Assembly: GCA_012962595.1 (NCBI GenBank)
Contig: DTXE01000534.1
Location: 1-5,656, forward strand
Source of the DNA: Syntrophaceae bacterium
GTDB taxonomy: Bacteria; Desulfobacterota; DTXE01
Reading direction: 5' to 3'
Length of the DNA: 5,656 bases
Position numbers and translations under genes: made by a program. Shown here in pieces: positions 1 to 5,073 of the stretch. How positions within the stretch are numbered: position 1 is the stretch's first letter; every line of letters begins with the position of its first letter. Under the pieces are notes generated by a model. That model made no database searches. It saw only the letters and a program-made list of their open reading frames with translations, and had not been told where the DNA came from.

Positions 1-40
1 ACCCAATGACGAAATAACCCAATGACCCAATGACGAAAAA
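1..40 (+). repeat. Degenerate 8-bp tandem repeat array, copy A
   Basis: There are five consecutive 8-base units at 1-8, 9-16, 17-24, 25-32 and 33-40. Three are exactly ACCCAATG and two are variants beginning ACGAAA. The array may continue upstream of the window. Each ACCCAATG unit followed by AC creates an overlapping ATG and TGA, so the array itself supplies the candidate start codon at 30 of the next gene. The same motif recurs at five other places in the window, always in this orientation. Confidence 0.8.
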
Positions 41-857
41 CATGCACAGATTTATAATTCTCATGTACCACGATCTTGAGTCCCCATCTGAGCCTTCTGA
101 AAAAACCAAGAAGGGTGACCTCCTCTACGTTGTTGATGTGGAAAACTTTGAGCACCAAATGGAATACCTTTACAACCATGGTTTCCAGGTCATTACCTTG
201 GATGAAATCCTCCACCCACAATTGACTGAATCACCCAATAACGCAATGACGCAATTAACTAATGACCTAATGCCCATTGTACTGACCTTCGACGATGGCC
301 ACATAACCAACTACACCAGGGCCTTTCCCATCTTAAAAAAATGTGGATTCAGGGCCCATTTCTTCATCACCGTGGGCTGGATTAATAAGCCTCATTATAT
401 GACTATACAAATGATAAGGGAACTTTCAGATTATGGAATGGTTATTGGCTCCCATGGCATGACCCATAGGTATTTAGATGACCTAAAAAGAGAGGAAATT
501 TTGTGGGAACTGAAAGAATCTAAAGAGGTACTTAAAGATATTACCGGAAGACAAATTCAGTATTTTTCCAGTCCAGGTGGCCGGGTTACCGATGAGGTAA
601 AAACCCTGGCAAGGGAATTGGGTTACATCGCCATTTGTGCTTCCCAAGCAGGATGTAACACTATTGATAAACATAGTTTTACTTTAAACCGCCTGGCTAT
701 TAAAAGAAATGTCTTATTTAAGAATTTCAAAGGTATGGTAAATGGGAAATTTGACAGGACAGGTACCATGAAATCCTATTTGACTGACGGATGTAAAAGG
801 TTATTGGGCAATGCCTTGTATGAGGAAGTGAGAGAAACCCTGCTAAAAATAAGGTAA
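30..857 (+). CDS. Polysaccharide deacetylase, NodB-homology domain (carbohydrate esterase family 4-like)
   Basis: This gene encodes a 275-residue protein with the metal-dependent NodB deacetylase fold, which removes N- or O-acetyl groups from sugar polymers or their lipid-linked precursors. An opening strand with MYHD (residues 12-15) is typical of the family. Motif 1 is TFDDG (86-90; catalytic base and metal-binding Asp). Motif 2 is SHGMTH (141-146; metal-binding His142 and His146). Motif 3 is SSPGGR (180-185). LNRLAIKRN (219-227) resembles the conserved C-terminal strand of the NodB domain. There is no signal peptide or membrane segment, so a cytoplasmic role in surface-glycan synthesis is the likeliest reading. 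No ribosome binding site is visible for ATG 30, which lies in repeat array A. ATG 42 (MHRFIILMYHD) matches the usual N-terminus better and may be the true start. Residues 66-81 are encoded by an 8-bp repeat array and look like an insertion. The substrate cannot be told. Confidence 0.9.
   Translation: MTKNMHRFIILMYHDLESPSEPSEKTKKGDLLYVVDVENFEHQMEYLYNHGFQVITLDEILHPQLTESPNNAMTQLTNDLMPIVLTFDDGHITNYTRAFPILKKCGFRAHFFITVGWINKPHYMTIQMIRELSDYGMVIGSHGMTHRYLDDLKREEILWELKESKEVLKDITGRQIQYFSSPGGRVTDEVKTLARELGYIAICASQAGCNTIDKHSFTLNRLAIKRNVLFKNFKGMVNGKFDRTGTMKSYLTDGCKRLLGNALYEEVRETLLKIR
225..272 (+). repeat. 8-bp tandem repeat array inside the deacetylase gene, copy B
   Basis: There are six 8-base units at 225-232, 233-240, 241-248, 249-256, 257-264 and 265-272: ACTGAATC, ACCCAATA, ACGCAATG, ACGCAATT, AACTAATG and ACCTAATG. 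They belong to the same family as the arrays between genes. Six units make 48 bases, exactly 16 codons, so the reading frame is kept. They encode residues 66-81, rich in Asn, Thr and Met, immediately before the strand that carries the TFDDG catalytic motif. Confidence 0.75.
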
Positions 858-902
858 TTTCTCATAGGTCATTTGGTGTAAGCAGCCCTTTTTACCAATC
901 TA

Positions 903-934
903 TTGACCTTTTAGGCAGACTAAAATAGTATAAT
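903..934 (+). promoter_or_regulatory. Putative sigma-70 type promoter for the hicBA pair
   Basis: TTGACC at 903-908 resembles a -35 box and TATAAT at 929-934 is a perfect -10 box, but the spacer between them is 20 bases, which is long. An overlapping TAGTAT at 926-931 would give a 17-base spacer with a poorer -10. It lies about 35 bases upstream of the hicB start in the short gap after the deacetylase gene, suggesting the TA pair is transcribed independently. Confidence 0.45.
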
Positions 935-969
935 CAGAAAAAACCATTGATGATGGAAAGGAACATATG

Positions 970-1245
970 ATGAAAAAGATTATCTTTAATTCAGAAATAT
1001 TTAAAGAGGGGGATGTCTATGTGGCACTGTGTCCGGAACTGAATGTTTCTAGTTTTGATGACACCATTGAGGGAGCTAAGGCATCCTTGAAAGAAGCAGT
1101 GGAGGCGTTTATAGAAGAATGTGACACAATGGGAACCTTGGATGAAATATTAGAAGAAGCTGGCTTCCATAAAGAATTGGAGCCCTATGAGGTATGGGTG
1201 CCCAGAGAACCTTTGTCAGAGGAAAAGATGGCAATAGGCGGGTAG
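970..1245 (+). CDS. hicB: HicB-family antitoxin
   Basis: This gene encodes a 91-residue protein that would bind and neutralise the HicA mRNA-cleaving toxin encoded next to it. The first 50 residues show the HicB partial RNase H-like fold: a strand (KKIIFNSEIF), a turn with EGDVYVALCPELNVSSFDDT, then a helix with GAKASLKEAVEAFIEE. These match the family pattern of a hydrophobic strand, the ALCPEL-type segment and the TxxEAxxxLxEAVE helix. The acidic tail (GTLDEILEEAGF and beyond) shows no clear DNA-binding domain, so whether it represses its own promoter is open. AAAGGA at 957-962 is 7 bases before ATG 970. ATG 967 is also possible, but its spacing is only 4. The stop is TAG, followed at once by TAA and the hicA ATG, so the two genes are surely co-transcribed. 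Confidence 0.85.
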   Translation: MKKIIFNSEIFKEGDVYVALCPELNVSSFDDTIEGAKASLKEAVEAFIEECDTMGTLDEILEEAGFHKELEPYEVWVPREPLSEEKMAIGG

Positions 1246-1248
1246 TAA

Positions 1249-1489
1249 ATGGATGGTCAGAAGATCGTTCCCATTCACTATTCGCTGTTGATAAAAGTCT
1301 TTGAACTAGATGGCTTTGCGATCAAGCGCAAGAAAGGTGACCATGTTATCATGACCAAGTCCGGAGTAAAGAGACCCCTGGTGATAAAAACAAGTCCTAA
1401 ATTGGTTCCGGTTACCCACATCAGAACCAATATGACAACTGCTAGTATATAGGGAAAAATACTTTGAATTGCTAAGTCAGGTAACATAA
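1249..1489 (+). pseudogene. hicA: HicA-family mRNA interferase toxin, frameshifted near the C-terminus
   Basis: HicA toxins are small dsRBD-like ribonucleases that cut mRNA and are silenced by HicB. The open frame gives 67 residues ending at TAG 1450-1452. It keeps the family core: KIVPIHYSLLIKVFELDGF, then KRKKGDHVIMTK with the presumed catalytic His32, then GVKRPLVI. The family normally ends with a segment like RTAGISREKYFELL. Here the frame reads TASI and stops, but the next frame from 1451 reads REKYFELLSQVT and ends at TAA 1487-1489. One extra base (for example T1450), or loss of two, therefore separates the conserved C-terminal helix. A 67-residue protein could still be made, but it would lack that helix, so toxicity is doubtful. 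AGGCGGG at 1236-1242 is a possible ribosome binding site. The frameshift could also be a sequencing or assembly error. Confidence 0.8.
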
Positions 1490-1502
1490 GCTAACCACAG
1501 CT

Positions 1503-1592
1503 AGCTCAACGGACCAACCGGCCAAACTGAATCGACAAACTCAACAAACCCAATCAACGCAATAAACGCAATTAACCTAACTAATAATCCCC
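1503..1592 (+). repeat. 9-bp tandem repeat array, copy C
   Basis: About ten 9-base units run from 1503 to 1592. They are degenerate at the left (AGCTCAACG, GACCAACCG, GCCAAACTG) and cleaner at the right (1548 ACCCAATCA, 1557 ACGCAATAA, 1566 ACGCAATTA, 1575 ACCTAACTA). The motif is that of the 8-bp arrays with one extra base. The array fills nearly all of the gap between the broken hicA and the next gene and ends two bases before its ATG, leaving no room for a normal ribosome binding site. Confidence 0.75.
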
Positions 1593-1594
1593 TT

Positions 1595-2743
1595 ATGAGA
1601 AAGGTAATTTCCCCAAAACATAGACCTGATTGGCGTAAGATCAAGGCCATAGTCTTTCAAAGTGATGACTGGGGTTTCTATGGCTGGAGCCCTGATCAGG
1701 AAGCATACCAGCAACTGAAAGATATCTACTATAAAGCCTATAGAGAAAAAGGGCTGGAATTGGGGAAATCCACCCTGGAGGCACCGGAAGATATGGAACG
1801 TCTGTTTCAAGTGTTGGAAAGGCACAGGGACAACAGAGGCAGACATCCCATTTTTCAGGCCGCCTATATTATGGCCAACCCAGATTATGAAAAGATCAAG
1901 AAAGGCAGGTTCAAGGAATACCATGATATGGTCATCCCTCAGGTACCGGATAGATGGAAACGGGGAGATTTTATAGCCAAGGCCAGGGAGGGAATAAAAA
2001 GAGGGGTATGGCTTCCTGTGTATCATGGAAACAGCCATTTCAATGTCCTTAAATGGCTAGAGGGATTGGCAAAGGAGGATCACTGGGGTTTAGAGGCCTT
2101 TTCATGCCAGACCAGCATAAATGGATCCTTGGATGATGATTTCGAATATGGCCAGGGTCTCAATTTTCAGAGTCAGGAAGAGATAATCAGTAAAGGGTTA
2201 AAGAGATTCAGCCAGGTTTTTGGATATTGCCCTCAATCCGCTGTATTACCTGGATATGTGTGGCAGATGAACACAGAAAAGGCCCTGGCAAAAAATGGGA
2301 TTAAGGTGATTCAAGGGAAAAACTACCAGGTAATTAATCGCAGAATCACCGATAAGATCATAGGAAAAGGTCTCAATCTACTTGGGTATAAGTCTTCAGA
2401 TAAAAGCTGGCAAATAGGAATGGGTGATTATAATCCTAAATTAAAACTCTTCTACTTAAATAGAAATGTATATTTTGAACCTTGGGGTAAAAGGGATTCG
2501 GAGACCCTTCATGGTACCAGCGGTGCCTATAGCCAAATAATATCTGCCTGGGACAGAAATGAGCCTGCTGTGATAGTTACCCACCGTATCAATTATGTAT
2601 ATTTGTATCAGCCGTTCCTAGAGGAAAATCTGGCCCAATTAGACCAGCTTTTAGACAAGATTCAAAAGAATCACCCAGAGGCTGTGTATCTAACCGATTA
2701 TGAGGTAGTCCAACTCTATACCACTGGTAGCTGCGACCTATGA
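1595..2743 (+). CDS. Divergent polysaccharide deacetylase-like protein
   Basis: This gene encodes a 382-residue protein, which I recognise only as a distant member of the glycoside hydrolase/deacetylase (NodB-like) superfamily. The cues are ordered like the family motifs: FQSDDWG (21-27) in place of TFDDG, YHGNSHF (143-149) with a His-x3-His metal pair at 144 and 148, PGYVWQ (219-224) where motif 3 would be, RNVYFEP (290-296), and VIVTHRINY (326-334) like the late motif with a conserved His. The long insert between motifs 1 and 2 (about residues 30-140) is unlike classic NodB enzymes. There is no signal peptide or membrane segment. Next to another deacetylase and an export permease, a role in modifying a surface glycan or its precursor is likely, but the reaction is not known. 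ATG 1595 follows repeat array C directly with no visible ribosome binding site. The frame is open upstream to a TAG at 1502. Confidence 0.75.
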   Translation: MRKVISPKHRPDWRKIKAIVFQSDDWGFYGWSPDQEAYQQLKDIYYKAYREKGLELGKSTLEAPEDMERLFQVLERHRDNRGRHPIFQAAYIMANPDYEKIKKGRFKEYHDMVIPQVPDRWKRGDFIAKAREGIKRGVWLPVYHGNSHFNVLKWLEGLAKEDHWGLEAFSCQTSINGSLDDDFEYGQGLNFQSQEEIISKGLKRFSQVFGYCPQSAVLPGYVWQMNTEKALAKNGIKVIQGKNYQVINRRITDKIIGKGLNLLGYKSSDKSWQIGMGDYNPKLKLFYLNRNVYFEPWGKRDSETLHGTSGAYSQIISAWDRNEPAVIVTHRINYVYLYQPFLEENLAQLDQLLDKIQKNHPEAVYLTDYEVVQLYTTGSCDL

Positions 2744-2776
2744 GCCATCAGTCACATTCTGGGACCAAAATCGAAT

Positions 2777-2794
2777 CAATATTCACAAATATTG
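2777..2794. repeat. Perfect 7-bp inverted repeat with 4-base loop
   Basis: CAATATT (2777-2783) and AATATTG (2788-2794) are exact reverse complements around the loop CACA, 34 bases after the stop of the upstream gene. The stem is almost all A-T and no run of T follows, so it is a poor intrinsic terminator. It could be a binding site or chance. Confidence 0.4.
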
Positions 2795-2805
2795 CTGTCA
2801 GCTTC

Positions 2806-2840
2806 ACCCAATAACCCAATAACCTAATAACCCAGTAACG
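2806..2840 (+). repeat. 8-bp tandem repeat array, copy D
   Basis: There are four 8-base units at 2806-2813, 2814-2821, 2822-2829 and 2830-2837: ACCCAATA twice, then ACCTAATA and ACCCAGTA, with a partial ACG at the end. It is the cleanest array in the window. It lies between the deacetylase-like gene and the permease, 25 bases before the permease start, leaving that gene's ribosome binding site intact. Confidence 0.85.
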
Positions 2841-2865
2841 AGGGGCTCTACCAAGGAACACCCAT

Positions 2866-3651
2866 ATGAAAGAAATGATTAATGAACTCATCCAATACCG
2901 CCACCTATTATTTATGCTTACCTGGCGGGATATAAAGATCAGATATAAGCAATCGGTTATGGGTTTTCTCTGGGCCATCTTCATGCCCATGATGATTGTG
3001 GCTGCTGGAATTCTGGTCAAAAAGGCATTTTCTATACTATCGGGCAACCCCATGAATCTCTCACAAATTGCCTCTGTTTCTGTAAAGGCTCTTCCCTGGG
3101 CCTTTTTTGTGGGCTCCATTCGTTTTGCTACCAACAGCCTTATTGGAAACATGAACCTGGTTACCAAAATCTACTTTCCCCGAGAGGTATTTCCTCTTTC
3201 CTCTGTTCTGGCCTCTCTCTTCGATTTCACTGTAGCCTCAAGTGTACTAATTATTATCCTCACTATTGCCAGAATCGGGGTGAGTATCCATTTACTGTGG
3301 CTTCCGGTATTGCTGATTCTCTTGATTCTAATTACTGCGGGCCTTGGTATGATTCTGGCCTGTGCCAATCTTTTCTTTCGGGATGTAAAGTATATCGTAG
3401 AAGTAATTCTTACCTTCGGCATCTTCTTTACCCCGGTCTTTTATGAAGCAGAGATGTTCGGAAAATGGGCACCAGTTATACTCTTAAATCCCATTGGAGC
3501 CATTTTGGAAGCTATCAATGCCGTGGTAGTCCTTCATCATGCACCCAATATGTACTGGCTTGGATATTCTGCCTTATGGGCAGTTTTTGGATTTCTTTTG
3601 GCCTGGAACATCTTCCACCGGGCCGAGTTTGCATTTGCTGAAAACATATGA
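2866..3651 (+). CDS. ABC-2 type permease of a surface-polysaccharide exporter (Wzm/TagG-like)
   Basis: This gene encodes a 261-residue inner-membrane protein. Pairs of this subunit with an ATPase (Wzt/TagH type) move lipid-linked O-antigen, capsule or teichoic acid chains across the membrane. The cytoplasmic N-terminus has the signature LTWRDIKIRYKQSVMGFLW (18-36). About six membrane spans follow near residues 33-52, 73-92, 113-135, 143-167, 176-192 and 230-250. FPREVFPLSSVLASL (104-118), LFFRDVKYIVE (169-179) and LNPIGAILEA (207-216) match conserved positions of the family, and length is normal, so it looks intact. AAGGA at 2853-2857 lies 8 bases before ATG 2866. The ATPase gene usually follows or precedes directly, often overlapping. 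Here the stop sits in an ATGA overlap, but the frame opened by that ATG ends after 19 codons, so the partner is missing from the window. Confidence 0.92.
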   Translation: MKEMINELIQYRHLLFMLTWRDIKIRYKQSVMGFLWAIFMPMMIVAAGILVKKAFSILSGNPMNLSQIASVSVKALPWAFFVGSIRFATNSLIGNMNLVTKIYFPREVFPLSSVLASLFDFTVASSVLIIILTIARIGVSIHLLWLPVLLILLILITAGLGMILACANLFFRDVKYIVEVILTFGIFFTPVFYEAEMFGKWAPVILLNPIGAILEAINAVVVLHHAPNMYWLGYSALWAVFGFLLAWNIFHRAEFAFAENI

Positions 3652-3660
3652 AACAAATTG

Positions 3661-3683
3661 CGAATTTCGGATTGCGAAATTCG
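3661..3683. repeat. Perfect 8-bp inverted repeat after the permease gene
   Basis: CGAATTTC (3661-3668) and GAAATTCG (3676-3683) are exact reverse complements with a 7-base loop GGATTGC. The surrounding stretch 3657-3690 is built from repeats of ATTGCGAA and GAATTTGG-like words, a low-complexity type different from the ACCCAAT arrays. There is no T run, so it is not a convincing terminator. It sits exactly where the permease locus ends and the broken four-helix-bundle gene begins. Confidence 0.5.
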
Positions 3684-3702
3684 AATTTGGAAGATAGAAA
3701 AG

Positions 3703-3999
3703 ATTAATGAAAAAGAGGAGTTGGAAGGGCGAACGAAAGTATTTGCCTTAAAGGTGATACGATTTGTGAGTAGCCTTCCTAAAAACAAGGTAACCGATGT
3801 TCTTGGTTATCAGTTGCTTAAAGCTGGGACATCAGTAGGCGCTAACTATCGTGAAGCGAATCGAAAGGAGTCAGGTTTTGGCCAGAATCCGGAACACCAC
3901 TGGTTGCTATTGACCCCCTTCAGTGTTCTGGCAACTCTTAGGTTGACAATCTTTATCCAAATTTGTATTGTTAGCACTATACGATGTGGCAAAGAGTAG
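3703..3999 (+). pseudogene. Four-helix-bundle (S23-type) protein, degraded at both ends
   Basis: Proteins of this family (about 115-125 residues, first found in 23S rRNA intervening sequences) form small helical bundles of unknown function. The conserved first half is clear: EELEGRTKVFALKVIRFV, then LPKNKVTDVLGYQLLKAGTS, VGANYREANRKES, encoded by about 3715-3873. After that Ser the frame stays open to TAG 3997-3999, but the residues (GFGQNPEHHW onward) share nothing with the family's last two helices, so the 3' half is replaced. The start is also odd: no in-frame ATG exists. Possible starts are TTG 3658 or ATT 3703, with GGAAG at 3689-3693 upstream. ATG 3707 is one frame off, and a sixth A in the run at 3710-3714 would give the usual MKKEELEGRT. 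Both defects point to a dead gene. Confidence 0.75.
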
Positions 4000-4028
4000 G
4001 ATATACCTGCAGGACAGGATGGAGTCGT
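3874..4028. other. Unrecognised sequence replacing the end of the four-helix-bundle gene
   Basis: These 155 bases follow the point where family similarity is lost. Neither strand gives a protein I recognise: the minus-strand frame running through it (3846-4043) is open but shows no family features and is partly the antisense of the pseudogene. There is a short inverted pair, CCAGAA near 3882 and TTCTGG near 3925. It may be a deletion junction or the relic of an inserted element, but no element end or target duplication can be identified. Confidence 0.4.
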
Positions 4029-4046
4029 AATCAACAAACGCAATTT
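4029..4046 (+). repeat. Two-unit remnant of the 9-bp repeat, copy E
   Basis: AATCAACAA (4029-4037) and ACGCAATTT (4038-4046) match units of the 9-bp arrays at 1503 and 4661. The remnant lies just before the Uma2 gene and overlaps its possible TTG start at 4045. With only two units, chance cannot be excluded on its own; its placement matches that of the other arrays. Confidence 0.45.
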
Positions 4047-4053
4047 GAGTGAT

Positions 4054-4662
4054 ATGATGGCAAGACCTGAGGTAAAAGCAAAGCTTAGCTATGAAGAGTT
4101 TTTGAAATGGTGTGATGAAGACACCTGGGCAGAGTGGGTAAATGGGGAGGTGATCGTGCTTACACCAGCATCAAGGCGACATCAAGAGCTTGCTAACTTC
4201 CTTACAGCAGTCTTACGGGCCTTTGTTGAAACAAAAGGCCTTGGGATAGTTATCAGTGCGCCATTCCAGATGAAGACTGGGCCAGACTTACCAGGACGGG
4301 AACCAGATTTGTTATTTATTTCTAAGGATCACTTGCATACACTGAAAGAGACCTACCTTGAAGGGCCAGCCGATTTGGTAATAGAGATTGTTTCCCCTGA
4401 GAGCCGATTGAGAGATCGTGGTGAGAAGTTTGCCGAGTATGAGATAGGTGGGGTAAGAGAGTATTGGCTTTTGGATCTGGATGAGAGGCGAGCTGACTTC
4501 TACGTGCTGGGATCTGATGGGCGCTATGAAAGGAAGGTAGCCGATCAAGAAGGAATCTACCGATCCCAGGTCATTCCAGGCTTTTGGCTTGTGATTGATT
4601 GGCTCTGGCAGGAACCTTTACCTCCAATACTTGATGTCCTGCGCCGATTGAAGTTGATCTAA
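4054..4662 (+). CDS. Uma2 family (DUF820) PD-(D/E)XK nuclease-fold protein
   Basis: This gene encodes a 202-residue protein of the Uma2/DUF820 family. These proteins have a restriction-endonuclease-like core and occur in many scattered copies in cyanobacteria, Chloroflexi and anaerobes; their biological role is poorly known. Counting from ATG 4054, the family landmarks are the N-terminal helix LSYEEFLKW (11-19), the strand WVNGEVIVLTP (28-38), REPDLLFIS (82-90) with the Pro-Asp of the nuclease core, ADLVIEIVSPES (106-117) with the catalytic-type Glu, and RDRGEKFAEYEIGGVREYWLLD (120-141) with the conserved Lys. The hydrophobic IPGFWLVID segment near the end is also typical. Length and motifs are complete, so it appears intact. 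TTG 4045 and ATG 4057 are alternative starts. No strong ribosome binding site is visible (only GAGTG just before 4054). It is flanked by repeat remnants and seems unrelated in function to the glycan genes. Confidence 0.88.
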   Translation: MMARPEVKAKLSYEEFLKWCDEDTWAEWVNGEVIVLTPASRRHQELANFLTAVLRAFVETKGLGIVISAPFQMKTGPDLPGREPDLLFISKDHLHTLKETYLEGPADLVIEIVSPESRLRDRGEKFAEYEIGGVREYWLLDLDERRADFYVLGSDGRYERKVADQEGIYRSQVIPGFWLVIDWLWQEPLPPILDVLRRLKLI

Positions 4663-4699
4663 ACAAATCACCCAATCAACTTAATCAACCCAATAAACG
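4661..4699 (+). repeat. 9-bp tandem repeat array, copy F
   Basis: Units AAACAAATC (4661-4669), ACCCAATCA (4670-4678), ACTTAATCA (4679-4687), ACCCAATAA (4688-4696) and a partial ACG follow one another. The array begins within the stop codon of the Uma2 gene (TAA 4660-4662). It has the 9-base period of copy C, not the 8-base period of copies A, B and D. Confidence 0.75.
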
Positions 4700-4721
4700 T
4701 TCACTGCATAGCAAAAGTAGC

Positions 4722-4742
4722 AAAAGGGGACAGGCCACTTTT
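4722..4742. repeat. REP-like imperfect palindrome
   Basis: AAAAGGGG (4722-4729) pairs with CCACTTTT (4735-4742) around the loop ACAGG, with a single G-A mismatch, giving an 8-bp stem. Read on the minus strand the motif is AAAAGTGGCCTGTCCCC. I associate that word with short palindromes near REP-associated tyrosine transposase (RAYT/IS200-like) genes in several bacterial groups. No transposase is in the window, so a stray non-autonomous copy is an inference. With a 5-T run at its end it might also act as a weak terminator after the Uma2 gene. Confidence 0.45.
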
Positions 4743-4984
4743 TAATGAGTTAGGGGCTGGCCAGTAAACATCGATGAGCACTTCCTGGGCTTGAAAGTTA
4801 CCAAGTTGAAGACTTTTTGATTTGCTGGTGAAATATCGTAGTTGGAGGAACGGGGAATTAAGAAATGAAACGACCGGACATTTATGCCCTTATGCCTTAT
4901 TTTGATATAAAATGACCAAGCAGGAATGAGCTTTTTACTTTTCACCTACGGGCCCTATACTTAGAAGCTAGATGACAACCCTTC
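4743..4984. other. Gene-free stretch with no recognised feature
   Basis: No convincing gene is seen on either strand. A minus-strand frame (4742-4945, 67 codons) is open but has no family features and no ribosome binding site. Only small palindromes such as CTGGCCAG near 4757 and GGGCCC near 4951 occur. It may be decayed coding sequence, since it sits between a REP-like palindrome and broken TA genes. Confidence 0.4.
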
Positions 4985-5014
4985 TTGATTTTTTCGTTTA
5001 TTTTAGGCTATAAG
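4985..5014 (+). promoter_or_regulatory. Putative promoter for the small antitoxin-toxin pair
   Basis: TTGATT (4985-4990) and TATAAG (5009-5014) are separated by 18 bases in AT-rich DNA, about 60 bases before the start at 5074. The spacing is good and the boxes match consensus at four and five of six positions. The alternative -10 CATAAT at 5016-5021 is too far from this -35. Confidence 0.4.
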
Positions 5015-5073
5015 ACATAATAGCAACCACGTTGTGGGAATCTAGCCAGTGCAACAAATAAATGGAGGGATGT

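Noticed and set aside
873..898. Possible hairpin TTGGTGTAA / TTTACCAA after the first deacetylase gene
   Set aside because: The stem has a mismatch and a wobble pair, the loop is long and no T run follows; it is not a convincing terminator.
1577..2038. 153-codon open frame on the minus strand
   Set aside because: It is antisense to the deacetylase-like gene, whose motifs are convincing, and shows no family features of its own.
2748..3167. 139-codon open frame on the minus strand
   Set aside because: It lies mostly antisense to the ABC permease and runs through a repeat array; it is a shadow of the real gene.
3658..3702. TTG 3658 as the true start of the four-helix-bundle protein
   Set aside because: The extra residues are translated low-complexity inverted-repeat DNA and do not resemble the family N-terminus.
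3846..4043. 65-codon minus-strand frame across the unrecognised segment
   Set aside because: Part is antisense to the conserved four-helix-bundle sequence and the rest has no protein family cues.
1..4699. CRISPR array as an explanation for the repeated ACCCAAT motifs
   Set aside because: Units are 8 or 9 bases with no spacers and no cas genes; this is short tandem repetition, not a CRISPR.
4742..4945. 67-codon minus-strand frame in the gene-free stretch
   Set aside because: There is no ribosome binding site, no recognisable domain, and it ends next to the REP-like palindrome; composition alone could produce it.
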